This document shows positions 27,164 to 37,671 of a DNA stretch of 64,000 nt, in pieces. Source of the stretch: Yoonia sp. GPGPB17 (GTDB taxonomy: Bacteria; Pseudomonadota; Alphaproteobacteria; Rhodobacterales; Rhodobacteraceae); contig NZ_JATACI010000002.1 of assembly GCF_037892195.1 (NCBI RefSeq), positions 1,302,001 through 1,366,000 on the forward strand, read 5' to 3'. Each line of letters starts with the position of its first letter. Within the stretch, counting starts at the first letter, position 1. Position numbers and translations under genes: made by a program. Below the pieces are notes generated by a model. It saw only the letters and a program-made list of their open reading frames with translations, was not told the DNA's origin and did no database searches.

Positions 27164-27649
27164 ATGGCGCGGATTCTAAGCTTGGCACTGACCGCCTTCA
27201 TTATGATGATCGCAGCGGTCAGTTTCCCGTTTCTGACGTTGGACGCTGGCGGATTGCACAATGCCACCTCGGTCATTGATGCTGTCTTGGCGTTTAACGA
27301 CGGCTACGCTTTCCCGCTTGCGATCGCAGTCGCCTTTTTCATTGTGGTCATCCCGCTGATGCGGCTGAGTGCGCTGATCTATGCCCTTGGCCCGCTGGTG
27401 CGGGAACAAAAGCCGCGACAGGGTGCCCGCAAGGCCTTTGCACTGGCTGAGCGCTTGCGGCCCTGGAGTATGGCCGAGATTTTCATTGTCGGGGTGACGG
27501 TCGCCCTGATTAAGGTGGCGGGTCTGGCCGCCGTCACGATTGGCCCCGCGTTTTGGGCCTTTGCGGGGGTGGTTGTGATTACTGTTCTCAAAGATCAATT
27601 GATTTGCAGGTATTCGATTTGGGAAGCGCTGGACAACGCGACGGGTTGA
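27164..27649 (+). CDS. pqiA: Paraquat-inducible protein A, membrane domain (first PqiA unit)
   Basis: The 161-aa membrane protein has four helices and PqiA features: VSFPFLTLDAGGLHNATSVIDAVLAF, LRPWSMAEIFIVGVTVALIKVAGLA, and the C-terminal KDQLICRYSIWEAL. PqiA/LetA proteins partner an MCE protein (PqiB/LetB) in lipid movement between membranes. There is no convincing ribosome site before ATG 27164, which supports the view that it was once fused to the zinc ribbon just upstream in the same frame. The stop TGA overlaps the TTG start of the second unit (TTGA). Confidence 0.85.
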   Translation: MARILSLALTAFIMMIAAVSFPFLTLDAGGLHNATSVIDAVLAFNDGYAFPLAIAVAFFIVVIPLMRLSALIYALGPLVREQKPRQGARKAFALAERLRPWSMAEIFIVGVTVALIKVAGLAAVTIGPAFWAFAGVVVITVLKDQLICRYSIWEALDNATG

Positions 27650-28251
27650 TTACGGCGCGTGACGCCGGATTGGTGGCCTGTCAGCAATGCGGGCAGGTGC
27701 ACCCGTTGGGCACGGATGTCTGCAAGCGCTGCGAAGGGCGGCTGCAAAGCCGTGACACGGAAAGCCTACAAAAGGTCTGGGCGTGGCTCATTGCCGGGAT
27801 GATTGCCTACATCCCGGCCAATATCTATCCGATGCTACTGACCTCGACGCTGGTCGAGCGCTCGGAAAGTACCATTATCGGGGGCGTGGTCGAACTGTTT
27901 GAACATGGCTCCTGGGGGATCGCGCTTATCGTTTTTGTCGCATCTGTCATGATCCCGGTGGGCAAATTCGTGGCCATTATCTATCTGGCCATCAGCGTGC
28001 AGCGCCATTCCAAGGCCAATCAGCATGAGCGTCACAGGGCCTATGAGGTGGTTGAATTCATTGGCCGTTGGTCGATGATTGACGTGTTTGTCGTTGCAAT
28101 CCTGTCGGCGCTGGTGCAACTCGATACAATTGCAACAGTTAACCCCGGCATTGCGGCTGTCAGCTTTGCTTTGTCGGTGATCTTTACCATGCTATCGGCG
28201 CAAGCCTTTGACTCCCGTTTGATTTGGGACGTAGCCAGGACCCGAGAATGA
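27646..28251 (+). CDS. pqiA: Paraquat-inducible protein A, second unit
   Basis: The 201-aa protein starts at TTG 27646, overlapping the previous stop, and keeps its own zinc ribbon: ACQQCGQVHPLGTDVCKRCEGRL (four Cys). Then come RDTESLQKVWAWLIAGMIAYIPANIYPML and GSWGIALIVFVASVMIPVGKFVAI, with four membrane helices and the EFIGRWSMIDVFVVAIL motif typical of PqiA. E. coli PqiA holds two such halves in one chain; here they are separate genes. The stop overlaps pqiB (ATGA). The ORF is open upstream to 27553 in another frame of the first unit, which is not expected to be used. Confidence 0.88.
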   Translation: MITARDAGLVACQQCGQVHPLGTDVCKRCEGRLQSRDTESLQKVWAWLIAGMIAYIPANIYPMLLTSTLVERSESTIIGGVVELFEHGSWGIALIVFVASVMIPVGKFVAIIYLAISVQRHSKANQHERHRAYEVVEFIGRWSMIDVFVVAILSALVQLDTIATVNPGIAAVSFALSVIFTMLSAQAFDSRLIWDVARTRE

Positions 28252-30341
28252 GTGACCCGAACGACACCGGCCCCGCGCCGTTTGATGTAAGGCCCGTCAA
28301 ACGACGGATCTGGCAGCGTTTGTCGCTTGTCTGGCTGGTGCCCCTATTTGCCTTGGGGATTTCACTTTGGGCAGCCTGGCAAAGCTATGCGGATCGCGGG
28401 ACACTGATCACGATCAGCTTTGAGAACGCCGCAGGCATCACCGCTGGCGAGACCACGATCAAATATCGTGACGTCACCATCGGCGAAGTGGAAGACGTCG
28501 AGTTCTCCGAGGGGCTTGCCGTGGTTCTTGTGCATGCGCGGGTTGATCAGACCGTTGCCCCCTTTCTGGATGATGATGCTCAATTCTGGGTCGTGCGCCC
28601 GGACGTGTCCGTGCGTGGAATCACCGGATTGGAAACGGTTCTGTCCGGCGTCTTTATCGAGGGCAATTGGGACACCGAAGCTGATGTTGCCCAAACCCAG
28701 TTTACCGGTCTTGAACAACCCAATTTGATCCGCGCCGGACAGCGCGGCACGCGTGTTGTATTGCGGGCAGATGATGGGGGCAGCATCGCCGCAGGTGCGC
28801 CGATCCTGCATAAGGGGATCGAGGTCGGCTATCTGGAGAAACCGGAGCTGTCATTTAACGGCCGTCAGGTCGTCGTGGATGCCTTTATCGAAAGCCCCTA
28901 TGACAGGCGTATTACCAGCAGCACGCGGTTTTGGGATACGTCAGGCTTTAGCGTGTCATTTGGGGCCGGTGGTGTCTCGCTTGATGTCAGCTCCTTGGCC
29001 TCAGTCATTGAAGGCGGCATCGCCTTTGACACGGTCGTGTCCGGTGGTCAGCCAATCAACGAAGGACACCGCTTTGACATCTTCCCGACCGAACAGGCCG
29101 CCCGCGACAGTCTGTTTACTGATCCCAATGCCGAGGTTCTCGAAGTCGCCGTTCTGTTTGAACAATCGGTCAGCGGCTTGGCCGTCGGCTCTGAGGTGCG
29201 TTTTCAGGGTATCCGCATCGGTGAGGTGCGCGATCTGAACGCCATTGTCGTTGGAGAAACAACCGATGCGCGGGTGCGGCTGCAAGCGGTGCTGGCGATT
29301 GAACCGTCTCGTCTTGGTATGGGCCCCGATGCGACCGTCGAAGATGCGCTGGCATTGCTGTCAGATTTTGTGACACGCGGGCTGCGCGCCCGTATGGTGA
29401 CCGGCAATATTCTGGCTAAGCACGCTGTTTGTTGAATTGATTGAGGTCGAAGACGCGCTACCCGCCATCATGAACCTGACCTCGGGTGATTTTCCGGTCA
29501 TTCCAACCACCGAGTCCGACATCTCTGACGTGGCCGCCACGGCGGAAGGCCTTTGGCGCGTATCAACGCCTTGCCCGTCGAAGAACTGATGGATGGTGCA
29601 ATCAATCTGATGGACAGCATTGAGCGTTTGGCAAACGATGAATACACCCGTGCAACACCTGCAGCCCTGGTTGCACTGCTGGACGAATCCCGTGAGCTGA
29701 TCAATTCAGAAGACGTGCAATCCATCCCCGGCGACATCCGCAATGTGGTCGGTGATCTTGATAGCCTGATTGCAGAAGCGGTCGAGGTCGGGTTGATCAC
29801 GGATCTTGATGCCGCTGTCGCAACGGCGACCCAAGTGGCCACCAATATCGAACTGGCCACACAGAACCTGCCTCAGATCACGGCAGACATCGAAGCGCTG
29901 ACCGCACGCGCCAACGCATTAGAGCTAGAGGCGTTGGTGGCATCGGCCACCGCATCGCTGAATGCTATCGACGCATTTATTGGCACCGATGATGCCGTGG
30001 CCTTCCCCGCCGAGGCCAATGCCGCCCTGTCGACCATGCGCGCCTTGCTGGATGATGTGCGCGAAGGCGGCGCTGTTGAAAATGTGAACGCCGCACTTGC
30101 GTCCGCCAATGAGGCCGCAAAGGCCGTTGAAAACGCCGTCAGCACCCTGCCCGCGCTTGCCGCCCGCGCCAGCGAGTTGGTCAATCAAACAGAGGCGGTC
30201 GTGAACAGCTATGGCGAACGTTCGCGCTTTAGCGCCGAAACGCTGGCCACATTGCGTGATATTCAAGAAGCGTCTGATGCGATTTCATCTCTGGCGCGGA
30301 CGATTGAACGCAACCCCAATTCCTTGTTGATCGGACGGTAA
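28248..30341 (+). pseudogene. pqiB: PqiB-type MCE lipid-transport protein, two compensating frameshifts
   Basis: PqiB/LetB-type proteins stack MCE domains into a periplasmic tube for lipids. After a membrane anchor (LSLVWLVPLFALGISLWAAW) several MCE repeats follow, for example GTLITISFENAAGITAGETTIKYRDVTIGEV and LAVGSEVRFQGIRIGEVRDL. The first ORF stops at 29435. An extra C near 29421 shifts the frame: LFVELIEVEDALPAIMNL is read one frame over. A T4-to-T3 contraction at 29552-29554 restores the original frame as LARINALPVEELMDG to 30341. The full product would be about 698 aa, normal for the family. Operon: pqiA, pqiA, pqiB, pqiC. Confidence 0.85.
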
Positions 30342-30344
30342 GTC

Positions 30345-30902
30345 ATGTTTTCACGCCTCATGTTTCTGGCAATCGCCGCATTCGCCGCCTGTTCACCGCT
30401 TGCTGATCGGGTCGCATTGACACCGGTCCCATCCTCACTTGACCTGCGCCCCTTGGTGGGCAGCGCGATGGTGCGCACTGTGTCTTTGCCGCTTTATGCT
30501 GCATCCGAAGAGATTGCCGTCGAGACCACTGAAGGCCGCATCGTGATCCGTGAAGATGTCTTGTGGGCGGATGAGCCTGAACGCGCCGTCACATTGATCC
30601 TGACACGCACGCTCAGCGACATATTGAACGCTGATGTCGGCCCCGACCCATGGCCCTTTGTTGGCCTGCCCGATGTATCCGTGGACGTGCGGGTCGAACG
30701 GATGCTGGGGGGTATTGACGGGACGTTTGAATTGAACGGGCAGTTCTTTGTCGCAAGCGAGGCCACCCCGTTCCGCGACAGCACCCACAGCTTTGAAATT
30801 ACCGAGCCGATGGCAGATGCCAGCGTTGGCACCATTGCGGCGGCGCAGTCTGCGGCTTTGTTGAAACTGGCCGAGCAGATCGCCGCGACGCTGGGACGTT
30901 AG
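30345..30902 (+). CDS. pqiC: PqiC / ABC-type transport auxiliary lipoprotein
   Basis: The 185-aa protein has a short signal with a lipobox-like FAAC (Cys at residue 16), so it is likely an outer-membrane lipoprotein. The PqiC-like domain follows: RTVSLPLYAASEEIAVETTEGRIVIREDVLWADEPERAVTLILTRTLSDIL. It lies 3 bases after pqiB and completes the Pqi system. It is convergent with the metal permease gene (4-base overlap of stops). Confidence 0.88.
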   Translation: MFSRLMFLAIAAFAACSPLADRVALTPVPSSLDLRPLVGSAMVRTVSLPLYAASEEIAVETTEGRIVIREDVLWADEPERAVTLILTRTLSDILNADVGPDPWPFVGLPDVSVDVRVERMLGGIDGTFELNGQFFVASEATPFRDSTHSFEITEPMADASVGTIAAAQSAALLKLAEQIAATLGR

Positions 30903-32596
30903 GGTTTCGCGACAGTACCTGTGGTTTGACGCATTCTGAGGTTGGCGCGCACGAAGGCGGCGATGAAGATCACCGTCAGAACCAGAATGATGGTTGGCGC
31001 GGGGGCGCTGTCTATAAAAAAACTGGCATAAACGCCCGCAACGCCTGACACCATCGTCACCCCTACGGCAATTGGCAGCATCAGGGCAAAACGTTTGGTC
31101 ACCAGAAAGGCAATCGCGCCGGGCGCAATGAGCAAACCAATGGCCAGGATGATCCCGACGGCCGCCAGCGTGGCCACGATTGTCAGAGAAATCAGCGCCA
31201 GCAGCCCGTAGTGCAGCCAACCAACCCGCAGTCCAACGGCCTGTGCCTGCACAGGATCAAAGGCGTGCAGCATGAACTCGCGGCGTTTTGCAACAATGAC
31301 AACGGCAACAAGCAGCGCAATGCCACCAGCGGTCCAGATATCTTCGGATTGCACGCCCAGCATGTTCCCAAACAAGATATGATCGAGGTGCACATCGGTC
31401 GTGATCTTGGTGTACAGCACCAGCCCAAAGCCGAACATGCCCGAAAACACGATCCCCATGATCGTGTCCTGTTTCACCCGACTGTTGGCCGACAAGAACC
31501 CGGTGCTGATGGCACAGAACATGCCCGCCACAAAGGCCCCGATGATCAGTGGGATATTCAGCAGGAAAGCAATCACAATCCCCGGCAACACCGCATGGCT
31601 GATCGCATCGCCCATCAAGGACCAGCCTTTCAGCACCAGATAGCAGGACAGCAGGCTGGTGGGCACCGCGATGATCGCCATCATCAAAAAGGCGTTGTTC
31701 ATAAAGGCAAACTGGAACGGGAACAGCAGCGTTTCCATCAACCTGCCTCCAACACCGCGGCCGCGCGCGCGGCGGGCGGCCAGATAGCCATGTTTGGGCG
31801 CAAAGAAGAATGCAGCGAGGAATATCAGCGTTTGTAGCGAGACGATGATGCCGCCTGTCGCGCCGTCTGCAAAGTAACTCAAGTAGGCCCCGACAAAGCT
31901 GGTTCCTGCCCCGATGTTGACGCTCAGGACCAGCAGTTTTGGAAAGCGATCGGTCAACAGATAGGCCGTCGCCCCCGGGGTGACGACCATCGCGATCACA
32001 AGGAAGGCGCCGACTGTTTGTAGTGCCGCAACACAGGACGCCGACAGCAAGGTGAAAAACACGATACGCAGGATATCAGGACGCAACCCGATAGATCGCG
32101 CATGGTTTTCATCAAAGAACGTGACCATGAGGTCTTTCCATTTGGCCAACAGCACCGCCAAGGTCACAAACCCGATGATCGCAAGTTGCAGCGTGTCAGA
32201 TGGTGTAATAGCCAAGATATTGCCCAAAGTGATCGTCTGTACGCTGACCGATGTGGGCGACAACGACACCATGAAAAGGCCAAGTCCGAAGAACGACGTG
32301 AAGATCAAACCGATGATCGTATCTTCTTTTAATCCTGAGCGTTGGTTGAGGAACAGCATCGCCCCCGCCGCCAAACCACCGGCTGCGAATGCCCCTAAGG
32401 CAAAAGGCAGTCCCAGCATATAGGCCCCGGCCACACCCGGCACGATGGAATGGCTGAGCGCATCACCGATCAGCGACCAACCTTTCAACATCAGATAGGC
32501 CGACAGGAAGGCACAGACGCCGCCGACCAGGGCGCTGACCCACATGGCGTTGAACATGTAGGCATAGCTGAACGGTTCCAACAGCCATCCCATCAC
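30899..32596 (-). CDS. Manganese/iron ABC transporter permeases SitC and SitD read as one fused ORF
   Basis: One 565-aa frame holds two complete ABC-3 permeases. The first (about residues 1-280) starts [26 protein letters not shown], and the second, [20 protein letters not shown], begins at the codon at 31738-31736. Each has LKGWSL(I/M)GDA(L/I)SHS/A and P-G motifs plus seven or eight helices. Separate SitC and SitD are the rule. One frame over, the first part would end RAAAVLEAG with TGA at 31740-31738, overlapping the SitD ATG as TGATG. So the fusion most likely reflects a one-base change in the GC run 31755-31780. Confidence 0.9.
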   Translation of the reverse strand: MMGWLLEPFSYAYMFNAMWVSALVGGVCAFLSAYLMLKGWSLIGDALSHSIVPGVAGAYMLGLPFALGAFAAGGLAAGAMLFLNQRSGLKEDTIIGLIFTSFFGLGLFMVSLSPTSVSVQTITLGNILAITPSDTLQLAIIGFVTLAVLLAKWKDLMVTFFDENHARSIGLRPDILRIVFFTLLSASCVAALQTVGAFLVIAMVVTPGATAYLLTDRFPKLLVLSVNIGAGTSFVGAYLSYFADGATGGIIVSLQTLIFLAAFFFAPKHGYLAARRARGRGVGGRLMETLLFPFQFAFMNNAFLMMAIIAVPTSLLSCYLVLKGWSLMGDAISHAVLPGIVIAFLLNIPLIIGAFVAGMFCAISTGFLSANSRVKQDTIMGIVFSGMFGFGLVLYTKITTDVHLDHILFGNMLGVQSEDIWTAGGIALLVAVVIVAKRREFMLHAFDPVQAQAVGLRVGWLHYGLLALISLTIVATLAAVGIILAIGLLIAPGAIAFLVTKRFALMLPIAVGVTMVSGVAGVYASFFIDSAPAPTIILVLTVIFIAAFVRANLRMRQTTGTVAKP

Positions 32597-33462
32597 GTTG
32601 GCTCTTTCGTCTCGTCTTTGGCGGTCTGGTGGTCGTCGCCGTAGACAATGAATGGGCGCTCGTCGTCGGTAATGACCTGAATCTGGCGGCTGTCGTCATC
32701 GTCATGCAGGTCAGCACCGCCCAGAACGAAGTGGCGCAGCACGCCGCCAAAGGCGAGTTCAAGGTTGTCGCGCGTGAAGACCTCCGGCGTCAGACCATAG
32801 GCCAATACGGTGCCTTTGACCAAAACGGTGCGGTCGCAGAATTCGGGCACGGAGCCGAGGTTATGGGTTGAGACCAAGATAACGCGCCCTTCATCCCGCA
32901 AATCGCGCAGCAGGGCCACGATGGCGTCTTCGGTCTGCACATCAACGCCCGTGAACGGCTCGTCCAGCAAGATCACCTGTCCCTCTTGCGCCAAGGCACG
33001 GGCGAGGAAGACGCGTTTCCGCTGGCCGCCCGAGAGTTCGCCAATCTGGCGATATCGAAACTCTGACATATTCACGCGCGCCAAAGCATCCGTCACCGCA
33101 TCATGATCTGCCTGCTTCGGGCGGCGGAAGAACCCCATGTGCCCATAGCGGCCCATCATCACCACATCTTCGACCAGCACCGGGAAGGTCCAGTCGACCT
33201 CCTCGGACTGGGGGACGTAGGCGACAATGTTTTTGCGCAGCGCTGCGCTGACCGGCATGCCCAGCACCGAAATCTCGCCCTTTGCTGCGGGCACGAAACC
33301 CATAATCGCTTTGAACAGTGTGGACTTCCCGGCACCGTTGACACCCACAAGGGCCGTAATGGTCCCCGTGGGTATCTCAAAGCTCGCGTTGTGCAATGCG
33401 GTATGACCATTGCGGTAGGTCACCGTCACATCGTGCGAGAGGATGCCGGGGGTTTCGCTCAT
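32593..33462 (-). CDS. sitB: Manganese/iron ABC transporter ATP-binding protein
   Basis: The 289-aa ATPase has Walker [10 protein letters not shown] near residue 40, signature LSGGQRKR, Walker B VILLDEPF and the switch histidine in [26 protein letters not shown] and [29 protein letters not shown] are typical of SitB/MntB-like metal ATPases. It ends in a histidine/aspartate-rich tail ([24 protein letters not shown]), which might sense metal; that is a guess. Its start overlaps sitA and its end overlaps the permease ORF, so the three are translationally coupled. Confidence 0.93.
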   Translation of the reverse strand: MSETPGILSHDVTVTYRNGHTALHNASFEIPTGTITALVGVNGAGKSTLFKAIMGFVPAAKGEISVLGMPVSAALRKNIVAYVPQSEEVDWTFPVLVEDVVMMGRYGHMGFFRRPKQADHDAVTDALARVNMSEFRYRQIGELSGGQRKRVFLARALAQEGQVILLDEPFTGVDVQTEDAIVALLRDLRDEGRVILVSTHNLGSVPEFCDRTVLVKGTVLAYGLTPEVFTRDNLELAFGGVLRHFVLGGADLHDDDDSRQIQVITDDERPFIVYGDDHQTAKDETKEPT

Positions 33463-34349
33463 TCCGTCAGGCCCGCCGCAATGGTTTCGGTCGTGACACG
33501 CAGCAGATCGAGGTACGTCGGCACGGCCCCATCCGCCTCGGTCAGGCTGTCAACGTAAAGCACGCCAGCGTATTCCGCATCCGTCTCGCGGGCGACCTGT
33601 TCAGCCGGTGCCTGGCTGACGGTGCTTTCACAGAAGACGGCGGGGATGTCGTTCTCGCGCACTGTATCAATCACCCGACGCACCTGTTGGGGTGTACCTT
33701 GGCTGTCGGCGTTGATCGGCCAAAGATAAAGCTCCTGCATCTCAAAATCACGGGCCAGATAGCTGAAGGCCCCTTCGCAGCTGACCAGCCAGCGCTGGTC
33801 GGCGGGCACGGCAAGGATTTGTTCGCGCAGAGGTGCCAAAGCCGCCGTAATCTCAGCCTTGTACGCTTCGGCATTCGCCTCATAGGTCGCGGCATTTTCA
33901 GGGTCATGCTCAACAAAGGCATCACGGATGTTGTCCACGTAGATCAGCGCACTTTCCAGGCTCATCCAGGCGTGCGGATTGGGTTTGCCGTCATATTCAC
34001 CCGACGAAATACTCATCGGGGCGATGCCATCGCTGAGCGTGGCACTAGGCACGTCAGACAGGTTGCTGAAGAACTGTTCGAACCACAATTCAAGGTTCAG
34101 CCCGTTCCACAGGATCAAATCAGCATCCTGCGCGCGGATGATATCGCCGGGGGTCGGCTGATAGCCGTGGATCTCTGCCCCGGCCTTGGTGATGCTTTCC
34201 ACGATTGCCGCGTCACCGGCCACGTTCTGCGCCATATCGGCGATCACGGTAAAGGTTGTCACCGCTTTAAAGCGGTCTTCGTCAGCCATCGCGGTAGTGG
34301 ACAGGGCCGCAGCGCAAACGGCGGTGGCGATACATTTCATCATGTGCAT
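33459..34349 (-). CDS. sitA: Manganese/iron ABC transporter substrate-binding protein
   Basis: The 296-aa cluster 9 binding protein has a signal peptide ([22 protein letters not shown]) and the metal-ligand pattern [10 protein letters not shown] (His), NPHAWMSL (His), [13 protein letters not shown] (Glu region) and [11 protein letters not shown] (Asp). [24 protein letters not shown] is the family linker. It should bind Mn2+ or Fe2+ in the periplasm. It is the first gene of the operon, and a palindromic operator lies 75-89 bases before its start. Confidence 0.93.
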   Translation of the reverse strand: MHMMKCIATAVCAAALSTTAMADEDRFKAVTTFTVIADMAQNVAGDAAIVESITKAGAEIHGYQPTPGDIIRAQDADLILWNGLNLELWFEQFFSNLSDVPSATLSDGIAPMSISSGEYDGKPNPHAWMSLESALIYVDNIRDAFVEHDPENAATYEANAEAYKAEITAALAPLREQILAVPADQRWLVSCEGAFSYLARDFEMQELYLWPINADSQGTPQQVRRVIDTVRENDIPAVFCESTVSQAPAEQVARETDAEYAGVLYVDSLTEADGAVPTYLDLLRVTTETIAAGLTE

Positions 34350-34423
34350 TCAAGTGTCCTTTCAAGAGCAGGGTGTCAATTAAAAACCTGCTTATGCGAC
34401 TTATTCGCAATTGTAAATGCAAA

Positions 34424-34438
34424 TGAGAACTATTCTCA
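34424..34438. promoter_or_regulatory. Palindromic metal-regulator site upstream of sitA
   Basis: TGAGAA-CTA-TTCTCA is a perfect 6-3-6 inverted repeat in an AT-rich stretch 75 bases upstream of sitA, flanked by TGCAAA on one side and TTGCA on the other. The shape resembles operators of Fur-superfamily regulators (Fur/Mur or Irr), which control metal uptake in alphaproteobacteria. The assignment to one of them is inference. Confidence 0.6.
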
Positions 34439-34508
34439 ATTAATTGCAGCGCCTTGATATTAAGTGATCTTTATCGGCTCAAGCACCTGTTGGTCGCAGC
34501 GACAAAGC

Positions 34509-37500
34509 TTATTCCGCAGCTGCCACAGCGCCAAGCTTTTCGGCCTGCGGTTCTGGTTTACGCAGCACGAGCCGCAGCAAGGGTGGCACCGTCAACAACG
34601 TCAGGAAGGCCGACATGGACAGGCCGCCCAAAACAACCGCGCCCAGGCCACGATAAAGCTCGGACCCTTCGCCGGGGAAAATCACCAATGGCAGCATGCC
34701 CATCACACTTGTCAGCGTCGACATAAAGATCGGACGAATGCGGTTGCGCGTGGCCTCCTCTATCGCGGCAACCGGGTCCATCCTATCCTCTCGTAAATGG
34801 AACAACGTCTGGTGCACAATCAGGATCGCGTTGTTCACCACGATTCCCACAAGAATCACGAATCCAAGCAGCGTCAGCATATCCATCGGTTGCGTCTGAT
34901 AGAGATTGAGAACCGCCAAGCCCCCGACCCCACCGGCGGCAGCAACCGGCACCGCGATCATGATGACAAGCGGCAGAACGAAGCTTTCAAACAGGATCGC
35001 CATTACCAGGAACACAATGATCAGCGCCACGATGAGATTGATTTGAATGGCTGACCACGTTTGGCTCAGTTGATCCGCCGTACCCGATACGCCGAGGCGG
35101 ATATCATCGGGAATGCCCTGCTGTTGCAAGACCGCGACGACTTCGTTTTCGAGCAGTTCAACGGCTTCCTCCAAGGGCAGATTATCCGCTGGGCGCACTT
35201 CGAGTGTCACCGTCCGCAGACGTTCGCGATGCCGGATTTCCGTTGGACCAGCGGTCAGCACCACATCAGCCAAGGCTGATACCGGCACGATGTGCCCACT
35301 TGGCGTCACCACAGGGTAGTTGCCCACATCCTGTGTGCGCGCCGCCTCGTTTATGGACGGATCACCCTTCAAAACCAGATCGACCCGTTCGGACCCAACG
35401 GTGATCTCGGCCACCCGCAAACCGTCATTGAAAGCATCTACGGTGGCGGCCAGACCGGAACTATCCAGCCCGGCATCGGCCAGGCGCAAGGGGTCGGGGA
35501 TCAAACGCACCTCGGGTGCGCCAAGCTCCAGCCCCGGAATAGGACGAAACTGGTGACCTTCAGAGCGGGGCAAGAGGCCCGAAACGATGCCAGCGGCACG
35601 ACCCGCAACCGCAAGGATATCTTCGAGTTCCTGGCCTGAGACATTCAGCTCAATCGTGCGGCCCCCGCCCACGCCACGGCCAAAGAGCGACGGTTGGGTC
35701 ATGAACCCAAAGGTGCCGGGCTCGGCAAAGATCGGACGGCTGAGCACCGGGATCAGATCACCTGCGCGGCGCGTATCAACTGCCCCTGCCCCCACAAAGG
35801 AATTGCCAGGGGTGGCTACGAAGAAAAAACTGTCGATCGTCGGTGTACCATCTTCGGTCTGCGGCGCGGGGGCCGCCTCCCACAGCGGTGCCGCGACATT
35901 TTCGATCCGCTGGGCAATCGTCTCGGTCGTGTCAAGGTTATAGCCGGGCGGCGGGATAATCAGGCCAAAGACCAGATTGCGGTTCCCCTCTGGCAGGTAT
36001 TCAAGGCGCGGTAAGAACGTCCAACTGGCAACGGCCGCACCCCCGCAATGACAGCCACCATGATCACGCCGATTGTCCGAAACCGCACCGTTACACGCAC
36101 ATAGGCCATCACCAACCCGCGAAAGCCACGCGCAAGATGGTCAAGCCCCCAAATCCCAATTGCGTTCTGATCATCACGGCGCAACAGGCGGCTTGCCAGG
36201 GCCGGGATCACGGTCACGGCAACAACAAGCGACAACAGGACCGAAACAGAAATGGCGACGGCAATGTCGCGGAACAGCTGCCCTGCCTCAAGCTGCATGA
36301 TCAGGATCGGCACAAACACCAGAACCGTTGTTAGCGCGGAAACCAGAATGGCCCCCAGACCTGCTTGGCACCAAGGTAGGCGGCCTCGCGGCGCGAATAC
36401 CCCCTTTCACGCAGCCGGTAGATGTTTTCGAGCACAACAATCGCGGCATCCACAATCATGCCCACGGCAAACGCGATACCTGCAAGCGAGATCACATTCA
36501 GCGTGCGCCCGGTGGCGGCCATAACAACGAAGGTTGCGACAACAGACACCGGGATCGACAGGGAGATAATCACAACCGCGCGTGGTGATCGCAAAAACAG
36601 CAGAAGGACCAACGCCGCCAGGGCGCCACCGATATAGATGTTCTGGGTCACAAGGTCGATGGCGCCTTCAATATAGATCGTCTCATCATAAACCTGATTC
36701 ATGATCAGGCCCTGCTCGGCCACGGGCCCGGCCTGCAATGCGGCAAGGACGGTTCGGATTTCGTCCATGACAGTGATGACGTTCGCACCCGATTCGCGGA
36801 CCACGTTAAAGGCCAGTCCCGGCTCACCTTTGAACCTTAGCCGCGCGGTTGATTCCTTGAATTCAAAGGACACATCAGCCACATCGCTGACCCTCACCCG
36901 CCCGGTGCCGCCATTCGTTGCGTCAGAGCGCAGTACCACATTTCGCACTGCCTCTTCGGTATTCAGGTTGCTTTCGGTGCGCACCACGTAACGGCGCTTG
37001 CCTTCGTCAACATCACCTGCCGAGATGGAGATGTTCTCGGCACGCAACCGCTGCACGACTTCGGGCACCGTCAGGCCAAAACGGGATAACCCTTGCGGAT
37101 CAACCACCACCTGCAGTTCACGTGTGACCCCGCCAAAGACGTTGACCGCCGCCACACCGGGAATACGCTCCACCCGGTCCTTGACGATATCTTCAAGGAA
37201 ATCACCATAGGATGGAATTGATCGGGTGTTCCCTTCTTCTGCTGTAATCAACACCCACGCGATTGGGCTGTCATCTGCGCCCGAGGTGTTCAGCGTCGGC
37301 TCATTGGCCTCTGCCGGATACCCGCCTACACGGTCCAGGCGATTCGACACCAGCAAGAGCGACTGACTCATATCTGTGCCGATGGCGAACTCCAACGTCA
37401 CCTCGGCCTCGCCGGTGCGGGCGCGCGATGTCATGATTTCCAGACCATCAAGGCCGCGCAGCGTTTCTTCTTGCGGGTTCACGATCTCACGCTCAATTTC

Positions 37501-37671
37501 GGTGGGTGCAGCGCCGGGCCAGTTGGTTGAAATAACAACGATGGGCTTGCGCACATCAGGGGCCAGTTGGATCGGGATCTGTGTCAGCGCCAGTATACCA
37601 AAGAGGACCGCCATCAACACGGCGGCAATCACAGCGACGGGACGTTCGATGGAACATCGGATGAAATCCAT
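34509..37671 (-). pseudogene. RND (AcrB-like) efflux permease, two frameshifts
   Basis: Three overlapping reading pieces make one RND pump of about 1054 aa. Piece 1 (37671-36331) is MDFIRCSIERPVAVIAAVLMAVLFG to GAKQVWG, with the transmembrane proton-relay LAGIAFAVGMIVDAAIVVLENIYR. Piece 2 (about 36319-35960) is LVFVPILIMQLEAGQLFRDIAVAI. Piece 3 (about 36040-34509) covers the second porter domain and the last six helices (TLLGFVILVGIVVNNAILIVHQ). The breaks are a G6-to-G5 change at 36352-36356 and a lost base at 36034-36040. The mfp stop overlaps the start (TGATG). With a repaired frame it is a normal inner-membrane drug/proton antiporter. Confidence 0.88.
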
